64,000 nt of DNA from Antedon mediterranea (GCF_964355755.1 NC_092677.1:6517001-6581000), one strand, 5' to 3'; shown: positions 26,640 to 38,789, numbered from the stretch's first letter. Made by a program: numbers and translations. The notes: generated by a model from the sequence alone, not told the origin.

Positions 26640-27090
26640 ACAAAATGGTTAACACCCTTCAAAGAATGGATAAAGCAATAAGTTTGCTTGGACTCGTTCA
26701 CTTCGTATTAGGGTGATTGTTTTATTATAATGTCGTTCTTCATTAAGAGCAGGGTGTATTCATTGTGTTATTAACTATCATTATAAAACGGTTAACACCC
26801 AGAATGGATAAAGCAATAAGTTTGCTTGGACTCGTTCACTTCGTATTAGGGTGATTGTTTTATTATAATGTCGTTCTTCATTAAGAGCAGGGTGTATTCA
26901 TTGTGTTATTAACTATCATTATAAAACGGTTAACACCCAGAGTGGATAAAACAATAAGTTTGTTTGGACTCCTTCACTTTGCATTAGAGTGATTTTGTTT
27001 TATTTATAATATCTTTTTTCATTAAGCAAGGTGTATACTGTAATTCCTTGTAAGATATAATTATTGTAGTATTATATAAAACGGTTAACA
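26640..27090. repeat. Tandem array of ~145-bp units
   Basis: Units start with AAAACGGTTAACACCC (about 26642, 26786, 26926, and a decayed start near 27078). They carry GGATAAAGCAATAAGTTTGC, TTGGACTCGTTCACTTCGTA and TCATTAAGAGCAGGGTGTAT. The first two units are nearly identical. The third is diverged and the fourth very degraded, so the array decays to the right. Confidence 0.85.
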
Positions 27091-27586
27091 ACCTTCGTTC
27101 AAATACAGATGGATAGAACAAAAACATTTGTGTTTACTTTGTATTAAATTTAACAGTGTTTTCGTTTTGATTTGTCGGTTATCGTGTAAGAAATAGATGG
27201 TAACAATATTGTGAGAGAGCCCAGTTTAAAATAATAATAATGGCGATTGAAACTATAGTGATGTGATGTTACCGGCTCCTCCACGTGCTATTCTTGAAAG
27301 TTTTTGCGTGGTAATAATAATTTATTTGGAGGTAATGTTGACCTAAAATCAGTCCTTGACAACATGCTTGTTTCAATGTTGATTCGTTTTAACTTTTTGT
27401 TTTTAACTGCAATGTATAGAATGTGTAGTTATAATATTAAATCAAGAAATGAAAACGGGAAATTCATTTGTGTATGTACTTATATAATAATAAAGTACCA
27501 TCATTTAGGTAGTGTATTGGACCGTAATTTAAATTTTGGAATACAAATTATTGTTCAATAATTCAGAGTCAACTCAAGGGATCAGG
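27091..27586. other. No gene seen
   Basis: The 85-codon frame at 27304-27561 starts with a non-ATG codon and has no splice context or domain. It is treated as chance. Confidence 0.4.
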
Positions 27587-28540
27587 GGCCGTATTCACCA
27601 ATCTCACTTAGGCTAAGGGAAATACTTACCCTTAAAATTTAAGAATTCCCTTAACAAAGGGAAACACTTAAGGGGTATTCACAAATGAGTTAAGGGATTC
27701 ACTTACCTAAGGAAAACACTTAATGTAAGGGTAAAACTTAAGGGTAAAAATAATCATAAATATTCATGAGTTGTCCCATTGTCCAATCACAGAGGATTTA
27801 ATTCCCCTATGGTCCAATCACTTTCCTCTCTAAAACTAATTTGCATATTTAAAAAAAGAGTAAGGGGTTGGGGGGACGGGGAGGATGAAGAGAAAAGTGT
27901 ATGGACGATGGCAGTCAAAACAAAAACAAGTAAATGAATATTAAACCTAGACTAATTTGTATGAGGATCAAGAAAAATAGGTCTAGCCTAGATGCTACTA
28001 ACAAACCAACATTCTGTGTAGGCCTAAACCTGTCTGTATTGAGGCATATGCATCCTAGGCTGGTTACTGGGCAGACCAACAGGGGGCCTAGCATCTCTAC
28101 CTAGCCTACTAGAATGGCGCTAATTTCTATTACAACGAAATGGGAATATCTCACTTAAAGATGTATTGTCCCCCAAAATCATGAAAAATTAAGATTTTTA
28201 AAATCGGACTTTGAATAGGCCATTTTGCAGTTTTAATGAAGTTGTTCACTTCCATAAGAAAAAAAACGGGGGAAAAAAATTATTTCACCTATAAAAAGAC
28301 AAAAAAAAACAGTTAAATTACCCAAAAACTCATTGTCTTCCAGGCAATTTGACCATTTTTTGCTTTAAATTACATTTTTCTCAGGTAGGCTAAATACATT
28401 TTTTTCAGACCCAATTTTTTGTGAGAGTGAATAACTATTATGTGACATTAAAATAACATATTCAACAACAAAATAAACAAAAAATATTTTTTTAGGGGGA
28501 CAATATATCTTTAAGTGTGATTGGTGAATACGGCCACTTG
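27587..28540. mobile_element. DNA element with GGCCGTATTCACCAATC ends
   Basis: The left end is GGCCGTATTCACCAATCTCA and the right end (about 28515-28540) is its inverse, TGTGATTGGTGAATACGGCC. The left part also carries several inner copies of CTTAAGGGTATTCAC-like and CTTAAGGG words. A TTAA MITE is inserted just inside the right end. Without that insertion the element would be about 600 bp. Non-coding. Confidence 0.7.
28159..28510. mobile_element. TTAA MITE, copy C (352 bp), nested
   Basis: AGATGTATTGTCCCCC at the left and GGGGGACAATATATCT at the right, with TTAA on both sides (28155-28158 and 28511-28514). It sits inside the element 27587-28540, so it is the younger insertion. It is shorter than copies A and B and has a different interior. 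Confidence 0.85.
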
Positions 28541-29150
28541 TTGGGGCAAAGATAGTGTCTTTGCTTGGGGCACGGCGGATGGCTGCTGGAAGTTAGTTTT
28601 CACAAACTTTGGCGGCGCTATTTTATTTGAAATAATTTGTGTGTTTTGTAAACAAAAGTGTGATCGATTTTAGAGGCTAGCCCTGCTCTAGCAACAACAT
28701 CCTATATGTTTACGGGATGTGTAGGCCTCGGTTATGCGTTAATTAATTGTTGTAAAGACATTATTTTGTTAATTGGATGATGTACCTATATCAAGATTGA
28801 TCTCCAAAGGTTTGAAAATGAGTTTAAATAATAGCAACGAAGACTCCAAACTAGCCTAGCTAGGGGTAGGCCTAGGCCTAGGCCTACTTGAGGTAGTAGT
28901 AGTAGGGGGAAGGTGGGGAGTAGGGGCAAGGTGGGGAGTAGGGCCCGGGCCCATCCTACTCCTCCGTTTTGTACTCGAGCGATGGTGGGATGGAGGTAGG
29001 CATTGGCCTAGCCATTATATATTTTAGGCCTAGGTCTAGCTTGGTGGTAGATGGTAGCTAGTCTAACCCAATTTCTGTGAGGAGTTAGTGTATTAGTTTT
29101 AGCCATATTATGGATTAGGAAATTACATTATTATTAGGCCTATTAGTAGG
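28541..29150. repeat. GC-richer stretch with TAGGCCTA runs and GTAGTAGTAGG/GGGGAGTAGG simple repeats
   Basis: At about 28866-28945 there is a run of overlapping CCTAGG/AGGCCT words followed by GTAGTAGTAG and two AAGGTGGGGAGTAGGG units. No exon is supported. Confidence 0.5.
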
Positions 29151-29153
29151 GCG

Positions 29154-32100
29154 GCCAATGTGAGCTTTTTCATCATGGGGGGAATTTTCTGTTAATAGCA
29201 GGCAACCATGTGGAATATATCCCTTATGGGATGACAAAAAAGATAGGGGTGGATGCCGCTCTCAAATTTCAGGTCAAAGGTCATTTTCAAGGTTATAAGG
29301 TCAAATATGGTAAAATAGAGGTTTAAGCTGTTTTCAACAACATATAAGCTAATTAAAAGAAATGTAACCATTATTGGATCATTATTGACATATTGCTGTA
29401 GATGGTGAAGTTCATCAATTTTTCAACTTACAAGTTTAAAGGTCATTTCAAGGTCATAAGGTCAAATAGAGCACAGACCTGTTAATTATCGGTATTAATA
29501 ATTGAAATAAATATAATTTTCATGATAGCCTGGGGCTGATGGTTATAGTGTGGTGTCAAAAAGACCAGAATTGTACTGGGAAGATTTTTAACTTTTTGAG
29601 TCACTCCTGGAAGGTGTTCAAGGAATGGAGAGGATGAGTCCTAGAGTATCAAAATAACCGAAATTGGAGGCCTACTGGAATGTCTTAAATTTCATTTAAA
29701 AACGGAGAGGGTTTGTGGGTGGGGAGTAATGGGCGGCATGGGCACATGCCAAATATTCGAAATTTTTCAGGGATGGAAGGAGGTAATGCTCTGAGGTGGG
29801 TATTTCTTCAAGCACTGATATATAATGCCTACTGGCCATCTGGGTAACGGCAAACGATTGAATCACAACCACATATGCATGCTTTCTGTAACAACTTCAT
29901 CTGGCTCTTTAGTTTACATACACATGTAACAAGTTCCAAACTGACAACTGGGTTAGGGGCTTCCAAACAACCCGATTCATTTAGGCCACATACTGATAGC
30001 TCTGCCTGATAGTTGGCTCGTATGTTTAGGTTCTATGATGTCTGTATTCACCATAGGCGAGTTTTTTTTATTTTAAGTGTTTCCCGAAGTAGAAATACAG
30101 GTACTTAAATATTTATTGAGTGAAGTGAAATACTTAATATTTAAGGGAAATATATATCACTAGTGTTAATGGTATATAGTCACTGAGTCTAGATGGAGGT
30201 AGCACCAAAGAGTAGTTGTTATTATACAGTTCTGCTCAAGAGTACCATATATTTGGCAATATTAAACTTTAGTGTACACTGTACGTGGAAAGTCTTAATC
30301 TTTATCAATTCCATTTACAAGGAGTGGATGCGTTACAAATGATTTCCAGTATGACCTCTTCCCACAACCAGCAAATAATGACGTGCTGCAACCCTGGTAA
30401 TGGCATGGAAGCTGGTTAGATTATTCTTAATAGGTTTTCAACCACTTTATTGTTCACTATACCAGACATCGTCCATACTTTTGAAGGCTACTGTTACAAA
30501 GTGCATACTGTATCATTAATTAACATCAACTTTCATGTATAATTGCAAGCTCTTTGTTATTGACATAAAGAATGTCTAAAAACTTTGTGATATTTGTTCT
30601 CCTCCAAACCGATGAGTGTGGCCCAAAACACATACGGAAGTACAGATTAGTACATTGGGACTATCCTTTTAATCGTGTCACTGCTTTTATCCACCCCTTT
30701 CCAATGTAATGATCAAATACAACAAAATGACGAAATATCTAGGTAACTTGCATAAATACTTGCATAGTCACCAAATGTTTACAGCCATGTTTACTGCATC
30801 CTATAGTGCATGACCATCATGTTTTTACTGTAAGTTTTCTTCTGGAACATCTGTGGGTATTTCAACGCCATCCATCAAGATATGTGAAGTCATATTTGGT
30901 TAAAGATATTAAAATTGGGCTATGATCATACTCCAATGGTTGATCAGCAGATTTTCTGTCAGTTTTTATATACTTTATCGAAACAGTTGCCTTATAGAAA
31001 TCCGCAAAGGTTAAGAGCGATGCTTTCTCAGTAGCTCATGAAGTTCTAAGTTCTACTGTTTTTTTTCTTTCAATAAGTTGTTATTTTAAATATAAGATCT
31101 TCCTTATCATCTGTCAGTTTGAAAGAATATTGTGTATTATGTGTGATTCGTGATCAGTCTGACAATGTCATGCAGAACCTATCAATGAATTACAGCGTTT
31201 CTTGTTATACCAATGATTCTATTTTGAATTGATCAATCATCCACTCAGTGTTTAGAATATTGGTTCTGATAGTTTAGATAGGTAAATTTGTTTACCCTTT
31301 AACCTCATTTCTACAACTAATCCAATCGGTTTTTAAATGTGTTGGTGGTTTCAGAAATGACGACTTTGGTTGGCAAACTATTAAAATATATAATTACTAA
31401 TTGTGAAAAAGTGGATCTCCTATCAGTCCTTTGTGAAATTTAGGTTTAAAAAGTCTAAGCTGATGTCCTCATGTATTTCTGCTTAGATTGCATCTCATTT
31501 GAAGGAAGTCTTCCTTGGCTACACCCTCGAAATCTTTTGGAAATTTTCAATCAAGTCACCATGAATTCGTCTGTCATACAGGGTTGTTAGGCCAAGAAAC
31601 TTTAAACGATCTTCATATGAATAAGAATGGATAGCTGCAATTTGATTTGTCGCATGACGTTGTCCTCTTCAAGTGCGTTTATGTTTTTTTGGAGAAATGG
31701 ATTTCATACCTGGACATGTTTGTAAATAACGTTAAAACCGTCTTTATCCATGTGTATAAAGGACTTCTTAATTACTTAAGGAGTTTTATATTTGTTATCA
31801 CCGTCAGCCATGATAGCATAGATGCGAAGGCCTCAAGAAGAAGTCCCCAATTACCACTCCTTCCAACCTTGATAAAGTCCAATAGTTAGGGTTTTTGAAA
31901 ACAAAGACTCGATACCCAGGTTTCTCTTTCGAGATTTCTTGAAACAACAAACTTCAATAAAAACTTGTATCATTGAAATAATTTAAAAAATGTATATATA
32001 ATTACATTATAGGGGGTCTCTGACCCAAACAAAAACATCTCGACATTAGGTCATATAGGGGGTCTCTGTTTTCGAAATTTTTCTAAAAACAAATTTTTAA

Positions 32101-32724
32101 GTATTATTACATTATTATAGGTAATATTAATAATTTTTCTAAAAACAAATTTCTAAATATTACTGTATTACATTATTATAGGTAATATTAATATTATAGT
32201 AAAAGACCAATCTTTTGGCACATATGGCGTTTCATACATATAACACTTGACCTATTTTTTCCGACAAAAATCAAAACGATGACTGGTGGACAACATGAAA
32301 AAGACAAATTTACAACAGACTGGGAAAAGCCTATTAAAAAACTGTGTGTACTTTACAGAAATATGTGAACAACATTTTGAGAAAAATGACACTTTTATAT
32401 TTAATTTCCTATGTTCTTATGTGTAAAATTAAATGTTTATCTCATAATTACTATAATATGAAGCATCAGTTAATCTTCAGATATACCTTTGTGGATAGAT
32501 CTGATGATGTAGATGATTTTCCGTGAATAAAAAAAAATCCTATATTTTGACCTTGTTTGACCTCTTGACCACATAAACTGACCTTAAAACCCAAAACTGA
32601 AGATGGCATCCACCCCTATCGTTTTTGTCACCCCACAAAGGATACATTCAACATGGTTGCCTGCTATTAACAAAAAATGCCCCCCAAACTTTTTATAGAG
32701 GACTTTTGTGTATTTGGCCTCTCT
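29154..32724. mobile_element. Large element with ~250-bp inverted arms (decayed)
   Basis: The left arm (about 29154-29330) and right arm (about 32480-32724) are inverted copies. They share GTTAATAGCAGGCAACCATG and GATAGGGGTGGATGCC and begin with GGCCAA at both outer edges. Both arms continue into AGGTCA-rich sequence. The interior (about 3 kb) is non-coding apart from a LINE fragment. The arms may be one TIR element or two opposed copies of a repeat. No target duplication was found. Confidence 0.5.
31270..31765 (-). mobile_element. LINE (CR1/L2-like) reverse transcriptase 3' end, dead
   Basis: On the minus strand, short frames read VQVWNPFLQKNINALE, then QRHATNQIAAIHSYSYEDRL, then KFLGLTTLYDRRIHGDLIEN and NSLPTKVV...TFKNRLD. 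This is the order of the C-terminal region of CR1/L2-type reverse transcriptases ('VQ.WSP.L..DI..LE..QR.AT..I......YE.RL..L.L..L..RR.RGDLI'). Stops and frameshifts interrupt it (for example after NFQKISRV), and upstream RT is missing. Confidence 0.75.
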
Positions 32725-32731
32725 ACTATTA

Positions 32732-35700
32732 GCAGGGTAACTTAGCACTTTTTTTGTGCACTTTGTGACAAAAGCACCAAATTTGGCACAAACCTTCTTT
32801 AGGGTATATCTAACAATCCTAGAAGGGGTGCCCAAAAATCGGAACAATTTAAGGACGTCATTTGGACCACGCCCTTTTTTTAGTATTACGTAATTTGGAG
32901 AAAACTTAAATTTCGTATATACATACCAAGTTTGGTATCAAATTAAAACTCATGAAATGTACATTGCAATACACACATACAAAATATATGATTTCTCTTC
33001 AGACGGAATATATAGGTCAAATAATGTAATTATCTGTCATATTGAAGGGGATTTAAATCAAAACGCGCCAATATTGTGCTATGTTATGAACATTGTACAG
33101 TAGTTATAAGAACCACAACATTAATTTTTGTAATAAAACTACTAATATATATTTATCCTGTACCAGTTACTTTCCTTTAACATAATATTAGGAACCACTG
33201 AAAAAAAGTATATAAAACATATACTGTATCAAACTTGGCTAAATAATCACTGGACTAAGTAAACAGGCAAAAAACCATTTGACTGACAATTATGGCGTTA
33301 GCATCCATAATAATACACGGAGGTGATTATCGACTTTACTTTTATGAAATTATTTATCTGGAAACAAACACTTATAATGGTACAGAGTTGCTAGATGACG
33401 AACAAGTTCCACGGCATGGGTAACAAAGACCAGTGCAAGAAAGACCTGCTGAACGGCACTTGCAGTTCCCTGAGCAAAAAGGCAATTCCCATCCACATTA
33501 GGGACATGAATACACTACCTGTAAACATCAAAGAAGATTTTAAGAAGTTCTGGGTTATTTAAAAAACAACAAGAAAGTTCTCCTGTATGCCCATTGACCA
33601 ATCTCATGAGCAGAACAATGAATTAGTAAAAGGAACTGGGGGTGCAGTCGGACTTACAGAAAATCCAACAGCGTTTAAGAGGTGGATGGTGGCGGAGCCA
33701 GAACAAGCGAGACTGATTACAGAGTTCGAGAGTCAGTTCATGGTTTATGATCCGAATGACTTTCAGCAACGAGAACAAGGACTCTCTACCCAAGAAACAT
33801 ATAAAGTTCAGGTCAACAGGCTACACAAAACAATTTCAAATGCAGGCAACCCATTCCTCGATAATTGTTCAGAACTTCTGGTCTTGGATGCTCGAGATTG
33901 TGACAATGAAAGTCCAGTAGTGACAGTTCGTACAATTCAGGATGTAGGTACTACCCAGTACCAAAAATATTTCAAGGAAGTTATTCTCGACAGAAGTGTT
34001 GCAATTCAACAAGCCATCAAACACAATAAGCTGCCGTTGTTCAACACACCACGGTAAAAATCAGTGTCCAAAACAAAGCAACAAGTTAAGAGTTTAAAAA
34101 GTGACTGCAGCCTATTCAGTCGACTGTATATTGCAAGTCAATCTCGTGATGGAGATTTGGAAGACTTCTTCATGCATTAAAACCAGCCATGGCCACCCTC
34201 TTTGGCAGTAAATGGAAAGCTTCGACTACCAACTAAGAAGTCTGAGTTGCTACAGCATTTGGAGACTGAAGGCCAGCCTGAAACTCCTACATATTTTGAC
34301 GTAAAGGTGTTTGACGGAGCTGCTATTGTCCATGCTCTTTCCAGCAACCATGCATTTACATGTTATGACTATGGTGATAAGGTGAGTACATTTCTTTGCA
34401 TTCAGGATTGTATCTATTGTTTAACCACCACATAATTGGTCACTTCTATATGCGGATCGTTATTCTTGTATCATTTGTATGACAGGTCTTTCTACCGTGG
34501 ACCAGACAGCAGCTGCAGAATAGTAACAGAATTGATATAGTGTGGGACACTTACAGAACAGATAGTCTTAAGCAGTCTACAAGAGAAAAAAAGAGGAAAA
34601 GGGGTCAGGAGGAAAGTTGGGGGACAAACAAAGATTCCATGGGATTTTTCAGACTTTCTGAAAGATCCAGTAAATAAAGAGGAGTTATTTAACTTTTTAA
34701 CTACGAAGGTGTCTACCCATGATTACTCTGACTGCAAAGAAGTTTACATTACATCAGGTAAGTTTTATTATGATACATACTAATTTATTTTGTTTGTAAC
34801 CAAACGATTAATTTACTTATACAGTTTCGTACCAATAATTAATTTAAAAGGCATATTAGATTAGTATGTAATTCTTGATATATGTCCTGTAGGCGAGTCT
34901 GATGTATCCCGGACATCTACTCAGCCTATGTCAATCTGCAACCATGAAGAGACCGACTCCAGGATGTGCATTAAAAGGTAGCAGGGTTATTTTGGTGCGT
35001 ACAGTTGATACTGATGTCATTGTTATCCTAGTTGGTATTTTCTGCAATCTAATAGCCTGTTATCCTGGTACGTGTATCTGGGTCGCATTTGGCATGGGTA
35101 AGCACTTCCAATATTTTAATATAAATACCATCTGCCATAACCTAAGAGAGGATAAGTCAAGAGAGCTGCCAGTTTTCCATGCATTTACTTCCCAGTTCTT
35201 CGGAAAAGCAAAACACTCCGCATGGGAGACGTGGAACTCATTTCCAGCAGTCACAGAAGCCTTTCTTTTCATGGCACATCACCTTTTCAAATCTCTAGGA
35301 GTCAACTCATCTCAATTCCAGTTGCTAGAGGAGTTTACATGTCATCTATACTACAAGACTTTAAGAAGTGTTACAAAGCTAAGACAAGATCTTTTTTTAA
35401 GAAAGGCACGGACAATGGACAACATTCCTCCTACACAGGTAAGGGGAGCAATTGTGGTTTAATAATTTATTATCAGGTTCATTTTTTTTCTTTCATTAAA
35501 AGGTAACACTAATCTTTAAATTGTTTATTGCAGGATGCACTTTTACAGCATTCCAACAGATCCATATACCAAGCAAGCAATTGGACCACCAGTCTACAGC
35601 CACAGCAGAATGCTCCATCACCAGTACATGGACACCAGTCTGGACCATACTACCTGAAGCATCCAAGGCATGTGTAGGGAATTGCTAAAGTGTCGCTGCA

Positions 35701-36415
35701 GGGAACTGCAAGTGCCGTTCAGCAGGTCTTTCTTGCACTGGTCTTTGTTACCCATGCCGTGGAACTTGTTTGTCATCTAGCAACTCTGTACCATTATAAG
35801 TGTTTGATTCCAGATAAATAATTTCATAAAGTAAAGTTGATAATCACCTCCATGTATTGTTATGGATGCTAACGCCATAATTGTCAGTCAAATGGTCTTT
35901 TGTCTGTTTACTTATATATATATGTTTTATATACTTTTTTTCAGTGGTTCCTAATATTATGTTAAAGGAAAGTACGGTAACTGGTACAGGATAAATATAT
36001 ATTAGTAGTTCTATTACAAAAATAAATGTTGATGTTCTTATAACTACAATGTTCATAACATAGCACAATATTGGCGCGTTTTGATTGAAATCCCCTTCAA
36101 TATGACAGAAAATTACATTATTTGACCTATATATTCCGTCTGAAGAGAAATCATATATTTTTTATGTGTGCATTGCAATGTACATGTCATGAGTTTTAAT
36201 TTGATACCAAACTTGGTATGTATATACGAAATTTAAGTTTTCTCCTAATTACGTAATACTAAAAAAAGGGCGTGGTCCAAATGACGTCGTTAAATTGTTC
36301 CGATTTTTGGGCACCCCTTCTAGGATTGTTAGATATACCCTAAAGAAGGTTTGTGCCAAATTTGGTGCTTTTGTCACAAAATGCACAATCTTCATAAAAA
36401 ATGGAAGTTAGCAAC
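32732..36415. mobile_element. Decayed foldback cassette with ~700-bp inverted arms around an HEQNN-type gene
   Basis: The inverted arms run from about 32732-33470 on the left and about 35695-36415 on the right. The outer ends are TAGCAGGGTAACTTAGC and, on the complement, TAGCAGGGTTGCTAACTTC. Shared inner stretches include TAGAAGGGGTGCCCAAAAAT, GGACCACGCCCTTTTTTTAG and AAGTTCCACGGCATGGGTAA. The arms also contain the C-terminal Cys-rich coding end of the enclosed gene, so one arm is an inverted copy of the gene's own 3' end. No clean target duplication was found; the flanks are TA-rich. Confidence 0.75.
33488..35770 (+). pseudogene. Broken gene of an unnamed HEQNN / DTDV / Cys-rich protein family
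   Basis: Fragments in order: an N-terminal piece with HIRDMNTLPV; the 33587-34057 frame with MPIDQSHEQNNELVKG and GGAVGLTENPTAFKRWM; FF.H..NQPWPPSLAVNGKLR; a 34202-34381 exon ending GDK|GTGAGT; an exon from 34486 (VFLPW...RIDIVWDTY); an exon from about 34893 with CNHEETDSRM; then LVRTVDTDVIV, AWETWNSFPAVTEAFLF, and finally a Cys-rich tail (CKCRSAGLSCTGLC). Introns keep good sites. In-frame stops (for example after NTPR, before KTTRKF and in FFMH*NQ), a one-base insertion in an A-run near 34590 and a deletion after FHAFT kill it. From memory, this protein class is widespread in aquatic invertebrate genomes as repetitive hypothetical proteins. The DTDV block recalls acidic PIN/FEN-type nuclease motifs, but its biochemical role is unproven. 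Confidence 0.7.
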
Positions 36416-36654
36416 CCTGCTATATATTCTTTTGCCAGCAGCTCCAACTTAGTTTAGCCTATCCGCTAGGGAGTATGGTCGAAGCGGCCGCCAACCAAAG
36501 CGGCCGCCAGTTTAATATCGTCATTTGTATGGAACGCCATTGCGCTTTAATCTTTGATTGTGATTGTTGATTTAAGTTTGCCTGCCTGCCGATAAATCAA
36601 TGTATATTTTATTTGTATTTACTATTAACTAATACATAGGCCTCTATCGAAATA

Positions 36655-37990
36655 TATTTTGCCGAATCTATATATCTCGTTTACATACTATTGGATCCTT
36701 ATACAGTATTGCAATAATAATTTACGTATACGGTATTGCCGAATCTTTATATCTCGTTTATATACTATTAAATCCTTATACAGTATTGCAATAATAATAA
36801 TTTACCTACGTTATTGTCGAATCTTTATATCTCATTACATACTATCGAATTTTATACAGTCTTGCAATAATAATTTACATACGGTATTGCCGAATATTTA
36901 TATCTCATTTACATTTAACTATCAAATTTTATACAGTATTGCAATAATAATTTACGTACGGTATTGCCGAATATTTATATCTCATTTACATTTAACTATC
37001 GAATTTTATACAGTATTGCAATAATAATTTACGTACGGTATTGCCGAATATTAATATCTCATTTACATACTATCGAATTTTATACAGTATTGCATTAATA
37101 ATTTACATACGGTATTGCCGAATCTTTATATCACATTAACATACTATTGAATCTTTATACAGTATATTGCAATAATAATTTACGTACGGTATTGCCGAAT
37201 ATTTATATCTCATTTACATTTAACTATCGAATTTTATACAGTATTGCAATAATAATTTACGTACGGTATTGCCGAATATTAATATCTCATTTACATACTA
37301 TCGAATTTTATACAGTATTGCATTAATAATTTACATACGGTATTGCCGAATCTTTATATCACATTTACATACTATTGAATCTTTATACAGTATATTGCAA
37401 TAATAATTTACGTACGGTATTGCCGAATATTTATATCTCGTTTATATACTATCGAATCTTTATACAGTATTGCATTAATAATTTACGTACGGTATTGCCA
37501 AATCTTGATATCTCATTTGACATATGTACTATTGAATCTTTATACAGTATTGCATTAATAATTTACGTACGGTATTGCCGAATCTTTATATCTCGTTTAC
37601 ATACTATTGAATTTTTACAGTATTGCATTAATAATTTACGTACGGTATTGCCGAATATTTATATCTTGTTTACATACTATCGAATCTTTATACAGTATTG
37701 CAATAATAATTTACGTACGGTATTGCCAAATCTTGATATCTCATTTGACATATGTATACTATTGAATCTTTATACAGTATTGCATTAATAATTTACGTAC
37801 GGTATTGCCGAATCTTTATATCTCGTTTACATACTATTGAATCTTTACAGTATTGCATTAATAATTTACGTACGGTATTGCCGAATATTTATATCTTGTT
37901 TACATACTATCGAATCTTTATACAGTATTGCAATAATAATTTACGTACGGTATTGCCGAATATTTATATCTCATTTACAGGTACTATCGA
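36655..37990. repeat. Minisatellite, ~72-82-bp units, about 17 copies
   Basis: The recurring unit contains TTTACGTACGGTATTGCCGA, ATATTTATATCTC, TTTACATACTATCGAAT and TTATACAGTATTGCAATAAT. Units differ by small indels (AATAATAATAATTT, GACATATGT inserts). The long frames here, 36659-37024, 37375-37788 and 37752-38051, are by-products of the repeat. Pairs of units recur as larger blocks (for example 37500-37640 and 37735-37880), showing duplication of multi-unit segments. Confidence 0.92.
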
Positions 37991-38665
37991 ATCTTGGTTT
38001 TTATTATTAGTAATAGGGTGTGTTATACATTTAAGTGTTATTCCATTGTAATACATTGTTTGTGTTTTCAATAAAGCAACATGGGACGCGCACCTAATGT
38101 GCAGCAGCACTATTGCTGGCCGTCAGTCGAGTTATTAGCAGAAATTCGCGTAATTAATTACCGTATCAAACAGACACTTTCATCTTATTTTAGTATTTAA
38201 AACTCATTTTCAATTGATCAATGTTTAAATATCTGAAGTAATAAAATAGTGTAGAATATTAAATAAATTGCTGTCATCATGTTATTGTAATTAAATTATG
38301 ATTGCGAACACTACTAGTTACTTTACTAATTACTTTACTAATTAATTAATATAAAATAACAAATATTTTTAATTATTAATATATTTATATATTTTGATAT
38401 ACTTTATTGATTGGTTTATTTATATATAATTCTTAATAATTGGCTTATTATTATATTGTATTATATTAATATACAATATAAACACCACAATGTATTTTAT
38501 AGACTTTATTAAACATATCATTTAGAACAGTTAAAATAAGTAATCATCGATTCGCCATTTCGTTTAAAAGAACGTACGCGTATCACATTCAATCTGTAAA
38601 AAAAAGAGAATAAGTTACATAATAATGTAGATTGTTATTTACGTCCGAGGTAAAGAAAACCTGTC
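37991..38665. other. Interior right portion of the GCGGCCGC element
   Basis: AT-rich, TTAATTAA/TATATTAATATAC-rich sequence without coding potential, between the minisatellite and the right inverted arm. Confidence 0.45.
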
Positions 38666-38789
38666 GAAACAATGACAATCAAAGATTACAAAACAACGAC
38701 AATCAAAGCGCACACGGCGTTCCATACAGATTACCGTTATTGAACTAGCGGCCGCTTTAGTTGGCGGCCGCTTCGACCGTAATCCTCTG

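Larger units (their letters stand above)
36476..38779. mobile_element. TA-flanked DNA element with GCGGCCGC-containing ends and internal minisatellite
   Basis: The left end is TGGTCGAAGCGGCCGCCAAC and the right end is its near inverse, TTGGCGGCCGCTTCGACCG. Each arm holds two GCGGCCGC words. The arms extend inward through GGAACGCC, GCGCTTTAATC/GATTAAAG-like and TTGATTGTCATTG words to about 36560 and 38670. The flanks are TA at 36474-36475 and 38780-38781, the target-site pattern of Tc1/mariner-like elements. There is no transposase, so it is non-autonomous. Confidence 0.75.

Noticed and set aside
35060-35506. Competing minus and shifted plus frames within the HEQNN-type pseudogene
   Set aside because: They are shadows of the 34902-35462 frame, which alone matches the conserved DTDV and AWETW blocks.
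36659-38051. Three long plus-strand frames rich in ISF/YYRI/NNLR repeats
   Set aside because: They are translations of the 72-82-bp minisatellite. Frame openness comes from the repeat, the frames shift between units, and there is no splice or start context.
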